A stretch of 64,000 nucleotides of DNA from Candidatus Omnitrophota bacterium (GTDB taxonomy: Bacteria; Omnitrophota; Omnitrophia; Omnitrophales; Aquincolibacteriaceae): the NCBI GenBank assembly GCA_022711115.1, contig JAKLFP010000004.1:48648-112647 (forward strand), read 5' to 3'. Positions 1-8,323 of this stretch are shown here, piece after piece (position 1 is the first letter of the stretch; every line of letters starts with the position of its first letter). Position numbers and translations under genes: made by a program. The notes under the pieces were generated by a model, which was not told the DNA's origin, ran no database searches, and was given only the letters and a program-made list of their open reading frames with translations.

Positions 1-1
1 A

Positions 2-505
2 ACGGAAGAGGAAGAATGGTCCGGGGAAAGAGACGATTATGATGTCTTGTCTTTACATGCCGACATGACACCAGTCACTTATAAAGGCCGGCCCGCTTAC
101 CAGTTGAAGAATGTCGATGCCTCGCAAGTCAAGATCAAGATGCGTGGTGAGGAGCATCATGTGGATAAATACGAAGCGACGATGCTATTACTTGAAAAAG
201 GGTTTTTAAAGCAGGTGCCCGGGGTGGGCATCATTACCACGAAAAAATACGATCGATTCATGAAACAACAAAAACCAGAACCGATAATCCAAGAATCTAT
301 CAAGGACAAACCGGCTGCATCGAGTGACCATCATTGCAGATCCAAGGAAAAAGCATTCAAGGTTTGTCAGGCGAAATACGGGCCTCGCTTCAGTCTCACC
401 GATACCCAGCTTGCTGAAATCGCCAAAAAAGATCCAGCTTGGCATCGAGATGTGGTGGATTGCTTAAAAACACAGAAAGAATATTTGCATTGCACCGGCC
501 GTTGA
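2..505 (+). CDS. Hypothetical protein with C-terminal twin CX9C motif (5' partial)
   Basis: The reading frame is open to the left edge of the window, so the true start lies outside; a TTG at 47 is only the first internal start. About 167 residues are visible. The N-terminal part is acidic (a run of Glu and Asp), and the middle has mixed alpha/beta character. The last 60 residues carry two pairs of cysteines, each pair separated by exactly nine residues, about 31 residues apart. This is the spacing of the CHCH (twin CX9C) helical hairpin known from proteins of the mitochondrial intermembrane space. No signal peptide can be judged because the N-terminus is missing. I do not recognise the family, and the disulfide role is inference from spacing alone. 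Confidence 0.6.
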   Translation, partial: TEEEEWSGERDDYDVLSLHADMTPVTYKGRPAYQLKNVDASQVKIKMRGEEHHVDKYEATMLLLEKGFLKQVPGVGIITTKKYDRFMKQQKPEPIIQESIKDKPAASSDHHCRSKEKAFKVCQAKYGPRFSLTDTQLAEIAKKDPAWHRDVVDCLKTQKEYLHCTGR

Positions 506-576
506 TCTTCGAGGGTTCAGGAGTGTCAAAATTTTTTTTGCGGGATTTTAAAAACCAATAATTTAGAAATGGTGCT

Positions 577-894
577 ATGGAGCGATCAAAAAATTTCTTT
601 ATTTCCTCAGTTTTAAACGCGATGCTTACCGTTGCTTACTGCTCGTTTGTTTTTTATGCGTTTCATTTTTTTGAATTTTTTGCCAGCGCCCACCAGACCG
701 CGCTTCCTTTGCTTTCTCGCATAACCGCTCAGCACGTAACCCTTTGGCAAGGTTTAGCTGTCGTTTCTTTTTTAACGAATATAATCTGGCGAAAAAGAGA
801 AATCGATCATTTGATCTTCCTTTTTTTATGCATCTTATTTCATGCTGTTGGCATGATGTTTCCGTTTTTTATGCCGGTTTATGTCATTAGATAA
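577..894 (+). CDS. Small integral membrane protein, function unknown
   Basis: This 105-residue product is strongly hydrophobic and very rich in phenylalanine. Three membrane-spanning stretches are likely, at about residues 8-35, 52-68 and 78-103, with the basic stretch WRKRE between the second and third. No recognisable domain is present. There is no clear Shine-Dalgarno sequence before the ATG, so the start is uncertain. It lies 71 nt downstream of the CX9C gene, and no gene follows for 700 nt. Confidence 0.45.
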   Translation: MERSKNFFISSVLNAMLTVAYCSFVFYAFHFFEFFASAHQTALPLLSRITAQHVTLWQGLAVVSFLTNIIWRKREIDHLIFLFLCILFHAVGMMFPFFMPVYVIR

Positions 895-1611
895 AAAACT
901 CTACAGTTCTTTTAAAGGCTTTGATAAGCCTGAGGTCAAGCAAGGGCGTCCAGGCAGTTCAGTGTCAATTACTCGGTGTGCCACTCTTTGCTTCCTCAGC
1001 GCTAAAGAGAGAAATGAAAGTTCTCAGTGATGCATCAATCGATGAAGTCTTTAAACTATATAAAAACCGTACCGGTTCTCGCAGTGGCGGGTTGATTCGT
1101 GGTAAGCCGAGTAAAACGGCACACTCACCCTATCCTAAAGGACTGCCCTGATTACCGTACATTTTTTAATTAAAAATCAGGGCTGCTGCGCTGAAGGGCT
1201 GCGAAAGGTTTGCGCGTGCTGCGATACCACAGCACTGATGATTGTTTGTTTTAAAATTAGAAATCAGTGCGGCCATGATTTCAAATAGATAGTGGATGAA
1301 AATCACGGGCAGGGGCGGTAAAAGCCCGAATGCGTGTCGGGGGGACACCCCGGTACCTCAAAAAGCGCTGCCAAAGGGAAATGAAAACCGGACGCCCCCG
1401 CTCATTAGGAGCTTATTTATTGGCCAGTTTTACTTACCGGTGCATGTCCATGCTTAATTAATTTCAAGAAAGGTCGATGAATAAATGGCTTGAGAGTGAC
1501 AGAGCGGTGGTTTTTTAGCAAAAAATTGAGTTACATTAATAAATTTATACGCGCCGGTTTTTGTAAGTTTTGGTTTGATTATGGATTTTTCAACCATAGA
1601 GGAGTTCCAGT
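895..1611. other. 717-nt stretch with no convincing gene
   Basis: A TTG-started frame at 921-1151 (76 codons) and a minus-strand frame at 1166-1348 exist, but neither has a ribosome binding site or a recognisable product. The 3' part of the first frame, from the ATG at 1014, reads like possible protein and may be the remnant of a decayed gene. A small hairpin, GTGTC-GGGGG-GACAC, lies at 1334-1348. The last 100 nt are AT-rich and probably contain the promoter of the CBS-domain gene; I could not fix its hexamers. Confidence 0.4.
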
Positions 1612-2046
1612 ATGAAAGCGAATCCGCTATTAAAAGACATCATGACCCCCAATCCCATCACGTTGAATATTGACGAACCTTTTTTGAGGGTGGCCGAGAT
1701 CTTTCAGGAGAGGTCGATCCGGCATCTGCCGATTGTGAATAAACAAGGCGTCATCATGGGGATCATTTCCCAACGGGATCTTAATCGCGTGGCGATCCCG
1801 AAACATACCGAGAGCGGTGAGTATGTCTATAACATGGAAGAACTGGCGAGCTATGTTTTAAGGCAGCATGTCATTCAAAAGGTTCTTACGATGAAGCCGG
1901 ATGATACGGTTGAAAAAGCACTGGAAGTCATGATCCCGAAGAAATTCGGCTGTATTCCGGTTGTGGATGACGGGGATCGCGTGTTGGGAATCGTGACGGC
2001 CATTGACCTTCAGAAATTACTGCTTAAGATCCTGCGCGAAGGATAA
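1612..2046 (+). CDS. CBS-domain pair protein
   Basis: The 144-residue product consists almost entirely of two CBS motifs, at about residues 8-63 and 84-141. Typical features are the opening KDIMTPNPITL, the IRHLPIVN and GIISQRDL strands of repeat 1, and the GCIPVVDDG and GIVTAIDLQ strands of repeat 2. CBS pairs bind adenine nucleotides such as AMP, ATP or SAM and act as energy-sensing modules; no catalytic domain is attached here. A good GAGGAG Shine-Dalgarno sequence lies 6 nt before the ATG. Stand-alone CBS proteins have varied partners, so the target cannot be named. A polysaccharide flippase gene starts 122 nt downstream on the same strand. Confidence 0.85.
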   Translation: MKANPLLKDIMTPNPITLNIDEPFLRVAEIFQERSIRHLPIVNKQGVIMGIISQRDLNRVAIPKHTESGEYVYNMEELASYVLRQHVIQKVLTMKPDDTVEKALEVMIPKKFGCIPVVDDGDRVLGIVTAIDLQKLLLKILREG

Positions 2047-2168
2047 TCCACGAACGGAAAAGATCTCCAAAGTATTCTTGTTCTGTTCTCTTTGGTTTGA
2101 GGGACTCCCGCTGGAAACGTCATGCCGAAACCGGGCCGTAAGGCCAGCACGCATCAAGGAAGATCTTC

Positions 2169-3569
2169 ATGAAGTCATTTTCGATCCGATCGATCACGGA
2201 TTCTTTTGCGAAAGGCCCTTTCCGGAGACTGTTCAAGAACACCGGACTGCTGATTAGCGGAGATACGGTTTCAGCGGTTTTAGGTGTGCTGACGTTTGTC
2301 GTGACGGCGCGCGCGCTTGGGACCGAAATGCTCGGTATATTGATCCTGATTGACACCTATGTCCGGATCGTGGACAAGCTTATGAATTTCCAGTCCTGGC
2401 AGTTCATGATCAAATACGGCGCGGACGCTTTGGGAAACAAGGACGCCGGTGGTTTTAAGGCACTTGTGAAACTGGGAACATTGGTGGACGGTTTTACGGC
2501 ACTGCTCGGTTGCGGGGTATCGCTTGCGCTGGCCGGCATTGTCGGAAAATGGCAGCAGTGGCCGACGGACATGGTGCAATTCGCTTTGATCTACAGCGCG
2601 ATCATTGTCTTTGATGTCGCGGGTGTGCCGACGGGCATCCTGCGGATCTTTGATCAATTCAAACTTTTTTCCATCCAGAAATCCGTCTGTGCCTCAGTTA
2701 AATTTTTGGGGGTACTTCTCGCCTGGCAATCCGGTTATGGGTTCAAAGGATTTCTTTGGGTCTGGATGATCACGGAGATCGTGGATTATGTTTCTCTGAC
2801 CGTGATGGCCTGGATGGAAATGCACAGGCGGGGGTATACGCGTGTTTGGGCCGAACCCCTGAAGGGGATCACCCAACGTTATCCCGGGATCTGGAATTTT
2901 TTGATCTCCACGAACCTGACGGGTTCAGTGAAAGTGGGGTTCCGGGAGTTCGATATTTTAATTGTCGGGCGGCTTCTTGGCCTGACGGATGTCAGTTTGT
3001 ACAAGCTGGCAAAAAAACTTTGCGCTTTTCTAGATCGGGCCACGAACCCGCTTTACCAATCACTTTATCCCGAGTTGACGCGGGTTTGGTCTCAACGCGA
3101 TTACACAAGCTTTAAGCATGTTGTGAAGCAAATGGTTTATGTGATGGGCGGACTTTCGCTTGTCACCTGGGTCATTTTTATTTTTTGGGGAAAATGGATC
3201 ATCGCGATCACGACCGGCAGGGAATTCGTCAATGCATACGCCGTCACGGTTTGGTACTTGCTGGCCAACGGGATCGCCATCACGGCGTTGCCGCTTTCGC
3301 CGATGATCCTTGCGATGGGCCGTGCCAATCTCAGTTTCTGGATTCAGTTCCTGCCAACGCTTGTTTATTTTCCGGTTCTTTACTGGATGATCACGGTCTG
3401 GCATCTGGAAGGGGCCGGTTATGCCTATATCGTTTATCACGGATTGCGTGTCGTCCTCCAGTATTTTATCGTCAAAAAACTCGTCAAAGAAATTCCACAG
3501 AAAAAAGCACCGCCTACCGGCCTCGCCGCTCAAACTTCGGAGGAAGGCCCCGCTTCTTTTGCAGATTAA
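2169..3569 (+). CDS. Polysaccharide flippase of the MOP superfamily (Wzx-like)
   Basis: The 466-residue polytopic membrane protein has about 12-14 hydrophobic segments. The N-terminal part (about residues 20-60) has the layout of the Polysacc_synt family, with NTGLLISGD followed by TFVVTARALGTE. Members of this family flip lipid-linked oligosaccharide units across the inner membrane during O-antigen, capsule or exopolysaccharide assembly. The C-terminus is a cytoplasmic tail rich in Lys, Pro and Glu. An AAGGAAGA Shine-Dalgarno sequence precedes the ATG. Glycosyltransferase and deacetylase genes 0.6-2 kb downstream support a role in surface-glycan synthesis. The exact substrate is unknown. Confidence 0.8.
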   Translation: MKSFSIRSITDSFAKGPFRRLFKNTGLLISGDTVSAVLGVLTFVVTARALGTEMLGILILIDTYVRIVDKLMNFQSWQFMIKYGADALGNKDAGGFKALVKLGTLVDGFTALLGCGVSLALAGIVGKWQQWPTDMVQFALIYSAIIVFDVAGVPTGILRIFDQFKLFSIQKSVCASVKFLGVLLAWQSGYGFKGFLWVWMITEIVDYVSLTVMAWMEMHRRGYTRVWAEPLKGITQRYPGIWNFLISTNLTGSVKVGFREFDILIVGRLLGLTDVSLYKLAKKLCAFLDRATNPLYQSLYPELTRVWSQRDYTSFKHVVKQMVYVMGGLSLVTWVIFIFWGKWIIAITTGREFVNAYAVTVWYLLANGIAITALPLSPMILAMGRANLSFWIQFLPTLVYFPVLYWMITVWHLEGAGYAYIVYHGLRVVLQYFIVKKLVKEIPQKKAPPTGLAAQTSEEGPASFAD

Positions 3570-3655
3570 AGAGGAAACCGGCAGCCCAGACTCTTGGAAG
3601 TCTGAAGATGGACGCATGGGATGGCGTTAGGCAAAGGGGACGGTCTAAATTTAGC

Positions 3656-3684
3656 TGGCAATGATTTGTCTTGGTAAATATAAT
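3656..3684 (+). promoter_or_regulatory. Possible sigma70 promoter for the lipoprotein gene
   Basis: A perfect TATAAT lies at 3679-3684, 17 nt after a weak -35 candidate TGGCAA (3656-3661). The start codon of the lipoprotein gene is 47 nt further on. The -35 match is poor, so the call rests on the -10. Confidence 0.35.
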
Positions 3685-3731
3685 GTCGCAACAGATTGAG
3701 AATTTTCCATGAAACCTGAGGAGAATTTGTT

Positions 3732-4109
3732 GTGAGGCTTCAAAGTTTTTTTTTAACGGTTCTGATCTCCGGTGCTTTTGTGGCGGCAGGTTGTGCGGAG
3801 AAGGCAGATCCCAAAAAACCGGTCCAGCAGATCAAAAAAGAAGTCGAGAGGATGTCGGTTGAAGAGCTTCAGTCCGCGGCAGAGGCGTATGCGCAGAAGC
3901 TGAGAAGTCAGCATGCGGAAGTTGCCAAGATCACGGAAAGAATGAAGACTATTTCCGTGGAGGAAATCTTCAGTAAGAAAACGAAACCGATCAAGGACCG
4001 TTTCCTAAGTATCCAGGTCGAATCTTCAGCGCTTTTTCAACGCTATCAAATCTATATCAATAAGCTTCAGGAAAAGGGAGTGGATACGAGTCAAATCCGG
4101 ATCGATTGA
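3732..4109 (+). CDS. Small predicted lipoprotein with helical C-terminal part
   Basis: The 125-residue product starts at GTG after a GAGGAG Shine-Dalgarno sequence 8 nt upstream. It has a lipoprotein signal peptide: a basic start, a hydrophobic core, and a lipobox VAAGC with the modified Cys at about residue 21. The mature part is highly charged, almost entirely helical and probably coiled coil. I do not recognise a family. It sits between the flippase and a glycosyltransferase and is followed by a hairpin that may end its transcript. A periplasmic, membrane-attached location is inferred from the signal. Confidence 0.65.
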   Translation: MRLQSFFLTVLISGAFVAAGCAEKADPKKPVQQIKKEVERMSVEELQSAAEAYAQKLRSQHAEVAKITERMKTISVEEIFSKKTKPIKDRFLSIQVESSALFQRYQIYINKLQEKGVDTSQIRID

Positions 4110-4126
4110 TTTTCGCATCGATCTTT

Positions 4127-4166
4127 AAAGGGGCTTTTTACATGACGCGCAGGGATCCCCTTTTTT
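4127..4166 (+). terminator. Possible rho-independent terminator
   Basis: AAAGGGG (4127-4133) pairs with CCCCTTT (4157-4163), and the right arm runs into TTTTTTATTTT. The 23-nt loop is long, so the hairpin is weak. It lies between the lipoprotein gene and the next gene. Confidence 0.45.
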
Positions 4167-4190
4167 ATTTTCAACCAAAAAGGTAGCGAT

Positions 4191-5309
4191 TTGAAAATTT
4201 TGCATATCACCTCACATTTGAATACAGGGGGTATCACGACCTATCTTCTGACCCTCATCAAAGAGCAGAAAAAAGCGGGGCATGAGGTTTCTATTTGGTC
4301 CAGTCCCGGAACCTGCCGGGATGCTTTCAGGGAATGCTGCGCCGAGGTGGTTTGCGATGTGCCTCGCTGCAAGAGTGAGCTTTCGCCGAGACTTTGGGCG
4401 CAACTGCCGGGATTGACATCATTTCTCAAGAGCCGTGTCATCCAGATCATTCATACGCATACCCGTGTTGGGCAAGTACTGGCCACAGCGGCGACTCGTT
4501 TTATCGATATACCGCATGTATCTACCGCGCATATGTTTTACAAACGCCGTTTGGGCCGGCGTCTTTTTCCATGTTGGGGGAAAACCGTGATTGCTATTTC
4601 TCAAACGATGCAACAGGGATTGGTGGACATCTTTGGTGCAGAAAACTTGCCGCCCATTAAAGTCGTGACAAATGGCATCGATATTTTCGGGCTGCAAAGC
4701 AGGGTTGACAAAGTGGACCGTCATGTTGCCAGGGGAAAATATGGTTACACACAGGATCACATTGTCATTCTTGCGCTTTCGCGTCAAATTCCGGTGAAAG
4801 GGACTCACATTTTGATCGAGGCATTTGCCATAGCGCATCAGCAGATCCCAAAACTGCGCTTGCTCATTGCGGGGGCGGGGGATGAGGATTACTTGGCTCA
4901 GTTAAGGGAACAGGTGCAGCGCTTAAAACTTCAGGATGTTGTGGTTTTTATCGGGAATGAGCCTGCCATCGAAGAGCCTTTTAAAGCTGCGGACATTTAT
5001 GCCGCACCTTTCATGTGGCCGGAGGCCTTTGGGCTTTCCATCCTTGAAGCGATGGCTGCGGGATTGCCGGTGATCGGTTCGGACTCCGGCGGGATTTCGG
5101 AACTTCTGGGCCGCGGCAGTTATGGGCTTCTTTTTCAGGAAGCCCATGTTCCGGAGCTTGTGCGTTGTTTGATCACTTACGCGAAAGATCCGGATTTGCG
5201 ACGAAAAATGAGCGCTGCTGCAAAACAGGTTTCTTCCGATTATTCTTCGGAGAAAATGTGCCGGCAAATCCAGGAAGTTTATGAGGAAGTTTTGGAGGCG
5301 AAGCGGTGA
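4191..5309 (+). CDS. Family 4 glycosyltransferase (GT-B fold)
   Basis: The 372-residue cytosolic enzyme transfers a sugar from a nucleotide-sugar donor. The N-terminal acceptor-side domain begins with KILHITSHLNTGGITTY, the glycine-rich loop typical of GT4. The C-terminal donor domain (about residues 185-372) contains RQIPVKGTHILIEAF, the conserved E-x7-E region PEAFGLSILEAMA at about residues 278-290, and GLPVIGSDSGGISEL. Translation probably starts at TTG 4191 with an AGGTAG site before it. The last 4 nt overlap the next gene (GTGA), so the two are translationally coupled. Together with the flippase and deacetylase it points to surface-glycan synthesis. The sugar specificity is not visible. 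Confidence 0.88.
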   Translation: MKILHITSHLNTGGITTYLLTLIKEQKKAGHEVSIWSSPGTCRDAFRECCAEVVCDVPRCKSELSPRLWAQLPGLTSFLKSRVIQIIHTHTRVGQVLATAATRFIDIPHVSTAHMFYKRRLGRRLFPCWGKTVIAISQTMQQGLVDIFGAENLPPIKVVTNGIDIFGLQSRVDKVDRHVARGKYGYTQDHIVILALSRQIPVKGTHILIEAFAIAHQQIPKLRLLIAGAGDEDYLAQLREQVQRLKLQDVVVFIGNEPAIEEPFKAADIYAAPFMWPEAFGLSILEAMAAGLPVIGSDSGGISELLGRGSYGLLFQEAHVPELVRCLITYAKDPDLRRKMSAAAKQVSSDYSSEKMCRQIQEVYEEVLEAKR

Positions 5310-5998
5310 AAAAATTTATTCCTATTTTGGCTTATCACAGCTTTAACCCGCAATGCTTTTCCGGCAAGCTCGCCCTTGCGCCCGAGCTTTTCAAAAAACA
5401 GATGCTGTTTTTGAAAAAGAAAAACTTTTATGTGGTAGGACTCGATCAGTGCGTGGAAAATGCCTGGACCGAGAATTTTTGGGAGCAGAAAGCCGCCATC
5501 ACTTTTGATGATGGCTACTTGGATAATTATCACGTTGCCTTTCCCGCGTTGAAGGAGTGCGCATTCCCGGGGACTTTTTTCGTGACGCCGGAAGATGTGG
5601 GCAGTACCGGTTTTATGACTTGGGACATGCTTGGGGAAATGGCTCGTATGCCTGGCGTTGAGATCGGAAGTCACGGTCTTTTCCATAAGGCGCTTGGCGA
5701 TATTCCCGAGGACGAAGCCTGGAAATCTATAAGCGTTTCCAAAAAGATTCTCGAGGAACGTTTAGGACGGGAAATCAAAGCCTTTTCTTATCCGTCGGGA
5801 TCGTTCAACGAAAACATCGTCGAAATGGTCCGCAGGGCGGGATATGTCTATGCCTGTGCCGCGAGTCACGTGCATGACCGGAAATGGGAAGGGAATCCCT
5901 TTCTTTTGCGCCGCATCAAGATCTCTTCATCTTCGTCCTCCGATTTTGCTTTTTCTCTCCGTCTTTCCGGTTTTTACCACTCGTTCGGAAGGCCCTGA
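5306..5998 (+). CDS. Polysaccharide deacetylase (NodB homology, CE4)
   Basis: The 230-residue protein has the NodB fold. Motif 1 is TFDDGY at about residues 67-72, with the catalytic Asp and the metal-binding Asp. Motif 2 is SHGLFHKAL at about residues 122-130, giving the two metal-binding His. Motif 3 is YPSGSFN at about residues 161-167. CE4 enzymes remove N- or O-acetyl groups from chitin, peptidoglycan or exopolysaccharide. No signal peptide is seen, so it may act on a lipid-linked intermediate in the cytoplasm. The GTG start overlaps the stop of the glycosyltransferase, suggesting one operon; mnmA follows after 8 nt. Confidence 0.85.
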   Translation: MKKFIPILAYHSFNPQCFSGKLALAPELFKKQMLFLKKKNFYVVGLDQCVENAWTENFWEQKAAITFDDGYLDNYHVAFPALKECAFPGTFFVTPEDVGSTGFMTWDMLGEMARMPGVEIGSHGLFHKALGDIPEDEAWKSISVSKKILEERLGREIKAFSYPSGSFNENIVEMVRRAGYVYACAASHVHDRKWEGNPFLLRRIKISSSSSSDFAFSLRLSGFYHSFGRP

Positions 5999-6006
5999 TC
6001 ATTTTG

Positions 6007-7092
6007 ATGAAAAAAGAGACGCCAAAATCCATTGTAGTGGGTATGTCAGGCGGAGTGGATTCTTCCATGGCGCTGGTGCTTTTGAAAAAACAAGGCTGGG
6101 CGCCTGTGGGTGTCTCGTTGAAATATCCTGTTTGGGAAGACACCTCGAATTGTTTGCGTGAAAATGTGTGTTGCAGTGCCGAGTCTTTCAGGATTGCCGA
6201 AGAGGTTTGCCGGAAGCTTCATGTGCCTTATCATGTCTATGATGTCTCCCGCGATTTTCAAAAGGAAGTGATTAATTATTTTCTTAAAAGTCTCCGGAAT
6301 CATCTGACGCCCAACCCTTGCGTGATGTGCAACCGCTTCCTCAAGTTCAAAAAGCTTTTTGAATGGGCCCAGGATCATCAAATTAAATATGTTGCGACAG
6401 GGCACTATGCCCGCATCAAAAAAAATCCGAAGACCAACCTCTACGAACTTCTCAAAAGCAAAGATGTGGAAAAGGATCAGACCTATTCGTTGAGTTTTTT
6501 GTCGCAGAAACAATTAAGTCATATCGTCCTTCCGCTCGGGCGATACACCAAAAAAGAAATTTATGACATGGCACAAAAAGAAGGCTTCGAAATATTTCTC
6601 AAAAGGAAACAAAGCCAGGATTTCTGTTTTGTGGCGGGCCATGCCATGGATTCTTTTCTGGGAAAAGAAGTCGGCATAGCCGTCGGGGTCGTTCAGGATG
6701 ATCAAGGCCATAGCATCGGTAAACACCGCGGATTGCATTTTTACACCATCGGTCAGAGAAAAGGACTTGGGTTGTCCGGCGGACCGTATTTTGTCACAGG
6801 ATTTGACGTGAAACGGAATATTCTTAAAGTGTCTCGCGATGAAAAAAAATTGCTTCAAAAAGAAGCCCTGCTCGGTCCCTGTAATTTCTTTTCCGGTTTA
6901 CCCAAAAAATCCTTGCGTGTTCAAGCCAAGATAAGGTATCGGCAGAAAACAGCTTCGGGGACCCTTTTCCCAGTTTCAAAAAGCCGGGTCAGGATTGTTT
7001 TTGACAAGCCGCAGCGGGCGGTGACTCCCGGACAATTCGCTGTTTTTTACAAGAGAAATGTCTGCCTCGGAGGAGGGGAGATACGGTTCTGA
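6007..7092 (+). CDS. mnmA: tRNA-specific 2-thiouridylase MnmA
   Basis: The 361-residue enzyme uses ATP and a relayed sulfur to make 2-thiouridine at position 34 of Lys, Glu and Gln tRNAs. Visible features are the PP-loop VGMSGGVDSSMAL at the N-terminus, the catalytic Cys in NPCVMCNRFLKF (about residues 97-108), ATGHYARI, the second active-site Cys in SQDFCFV (about residues 205-211), and HRGLHFYTIGQRKGLG. I chose ATG 6007, which places the PP-loop at the usual distance from the start; a longer frame reaches back to 5884 but would overlap the deacetylase gene by 115 nt. Gene spacing of 8 nt suggests co-transcription with the glycan genes. Confidence 0.95.
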   Translation: MKKETPKSIVVGMSGGVDSSMALVLLKKQGWAPVGVSLKYPVWEDTSNCLRENVCCSAESFRIAEEVCRKLHVPYHVYDVSRDFQKEVINYFLKSLRNHLTPNPCVMCNRFLKFKKLFEWAQDHQIKYVATGHYARIKKNPKTNLYELLKSKDVEKDQTYSLSFLSQKQLSHIVLPLGRYTKKEIYDMAQKEGFEIFLKRKQSQDFCFVAGHAMDSFLGKEVGIAVGVVQDDQGHSIGKHRGLHFYTIGQRKGLGLSGGPYFVTGFDVKRNILKVSRDEKKLLQKEALLGPCNFFSGLPKKSLRVQAKIRYRQKTASGTLFPVSKSRVRIVFDKPQRAVTPGQFAVFYKRNVCLGGGEIRF

Positions 7093-7153
7093 AACGCGCG
7101 AAACTCCATGCGTCACAATCGATTTTCACTTCGGGCATTGTTCGTTGCTTTCA

Positions 7154-7182
7154 TTGACAACCCGCAGGAAAATGATGATAAT
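7154..7182 (+). promoter_or_regulatory. Sigma70-type promoter upstream of the bactofilin gene
   Basis: TTGACA (7154-7159), a 17-nt spacer and GATAAT (7177-7182) form a near-perfect sigma70 promoter. The start codon of the bactofilin gene is about 200 nt downstream, so the transcript would have a long leader (about 7190-7390) in which I see no known riboswitch and no gene. Confidence 0.7.
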
Positions 7183-7390
7183 GACATATCTTTTTTCAAA
7201 TTTTTCGGTGAGATAGTGCTGCTAAAACGTTGGTTCCAGGTAAGGCATCGTCAAAGTAAAAGCTTTATTTGAAAGTCAAGCTCGCACATAGAAGCGATCA
7301 AAAAGGTGAGGTCCAGGATTCCGGGCGCTATTCGATCATTTAATTTCCGCACGGTCTTGCAATAAAAAGATTCAACATAGGAGAACAGCT

Positions 7391-7921
7391 ATGGTCAAAA
7401 AGAAAGAAGAAATCCAGGAAAAAATCCTTGATGTTGATGCCAGCATGCAGGGAACGATCTCGTTCAAAGATCCCGTCAATCTGAGAATTAATGGCAGTTT
7501 TGAAGGTAAACTCGAAGTTCGCGGCAATCTGACCATCGGTGAAAACGCCAAGGTCACGGCGAACATCCAGGGAGACCACATTGTGATTGGTGGAAAGGTT
7601 TCTGGAGATATCATTGCTTCCCAGAGCTTGTCGATTTTGAATCCGGCAACAATCAACGGGAACATCACCACGCCGCGTTTGAGCATCACGGAAGGTGCGG
7701 TCTTGCAGGGGCAGGTGAACATGCTCGGAATCCATGCCTCCCAGGGGACGGACGTCTTTTTGACTTTAAAAGATGTCGCTCAGTATCTTGAGGTCGAGGC
7801 CAGGATCATCGAGGAATGGGCCAATGCCAAAAAGATTCCCGCACGATTTGAAAATGGGCATTGGGTTTTTGTGAAAAATGAGGTCGACCAGTGGATCCAA
7901 CAGGAAAGAGCCAGGGTCTGA
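7391..7921 (+). CDS. Bactofilin fused to an excisionase-like helix-turn-helix domain
   Basis: Residues about 12-118 form a bactofilin (polymer-forming cytoskeletal) beta-helix: repeated short strands such as NLRINGSFEGKLEVRGNLTIG, DHIVIGGKVSGDI and ATINGNITTPRLSITEGA. Residues about 122-176 are a separate MerR/excisionase-type domain: LTLKDVAQYLEVEARIIEEW, then IPARFENGHWVF and VDQWIQQER. Bactofilins polymerise at the membrane and act in cell shape, chromosome anchoring or appendage placement. The extra domain would let the filament bind DNA or a protein partner. An AGGAGAA site precedes the ATG. The following gene repeats the second domain on a membrane anchor, suggesting that the two work together. 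Confidence 0.85.
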   Translation: MVKKKEEIQEKILDVDASMQGTISFKDPVNLRINGSFEGKLEVRGNLTIGENAKVTANIQGDHIVIGGKVSGDIIASQSLSILNPATINGNITTPRLSITEGAVLQGQVNMLGIHASQGTDVFLTLKDVAQYLEVEARIIEEWANAKKIPARFENGHWVFVKNEVDQWIQQERARV

Positions 7922-8001
7922 TTTTTAGGAAATAAGTTTAGCAGGTTTGATACTGACGGACATTTCTCTCTTTTGATTAATGGAAGGACAAACGGATCCT
8001 C

Positions 8002-8313
8002 ATGAATAATATGCTGACTCTCGATGAAGTAAAAAACTATCTGGAGGTTGAACAACAGGAGATCGAAAAATTCATCCGGGACGGCATGCTGCATGCGTAT
8101 AAAATCGGAGGGGTGTATATCCGCTTTCGAAAAGAAGAGGTCCTCAATCTCAAATACGATGTTCTTTTAAAGAAAAAAAAAGGCATCCAGCAGGTTTCTT
8201 TCGGGCAAAGGCTTTGGAATTTTTGGCGCTTCAATAATTTTTATATTATTTCTCTTTTGATCATTGCGGCTTTGGCCTATTGGTTTCTCCATACGACCGT
8301 GTCATCATCCTGA
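8002..8313 (+). CDS. Excisionase-like helix-turn-helix protein with C-terminal membrane anchor
   Basis: The 103-residue product starts with an excisionase/HTH_17-type domain (about residues 4-55: LTLDEVKNYLEVEQQEIEKF, IGGVYIRFRKEEV). A basic run with several lysines follows, and then one transmembrane helix at about residues 81-96 (FYIISLLIIAALAYWF). The HTH would face the cytoplasm. The domain is clearly related to the C-terminal domain of the bactofilin encoded 80 nt upstream (both begin LTL-x-x-V-x-x-YLEVE). A DNA-binding domain tethered to the membrane next to a cytoskeletal protein suggests DNA or complex anchoring; that role is inference. Confidence 0.7.
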   Translation: MNNMLTLDEVKNYLEVEQQEIEKFIRDGMLHAYKIGGVYIRFRKEEVLNLKYDVLLKKKKGIQQVSFGQRLWNFWRFNNFYIISLLIIAALAYWFLHTTVSSS

Positions 8314-8323
8314 GGCGGCATTT

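Noticed and set aside
921..1151. TTG-started frame of 76 codons
   Set aside because: No Shine-Dalgarno sequence, no recognisable domain and an unusual composition; kept only as a possible gene remnant in the gap entry.
1612..2046. CBS-domain protein considered as a fragment of a larger IMPDH or transporter
   Set aside because: It has its own Shine-Dalgarno sequence, start and stop, and both CBS repeats are complete, so it is a normal stand-alone form.
3587..3604. CAGACT-cttgga-AGTCTG hairpin considered as an eighth heptamer array or a terminator
   Set aside because: It is a simple 6-bp hairpin without clear 7-nt units and without a T-run; too weak for either call.
5884..6006. Upstream extension of mnmA
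   Set aside because: It overlaps the end of the deacetylase gene and adds a non-conserved N-terminus before the PP-loop; ATG 6007 fits the family.
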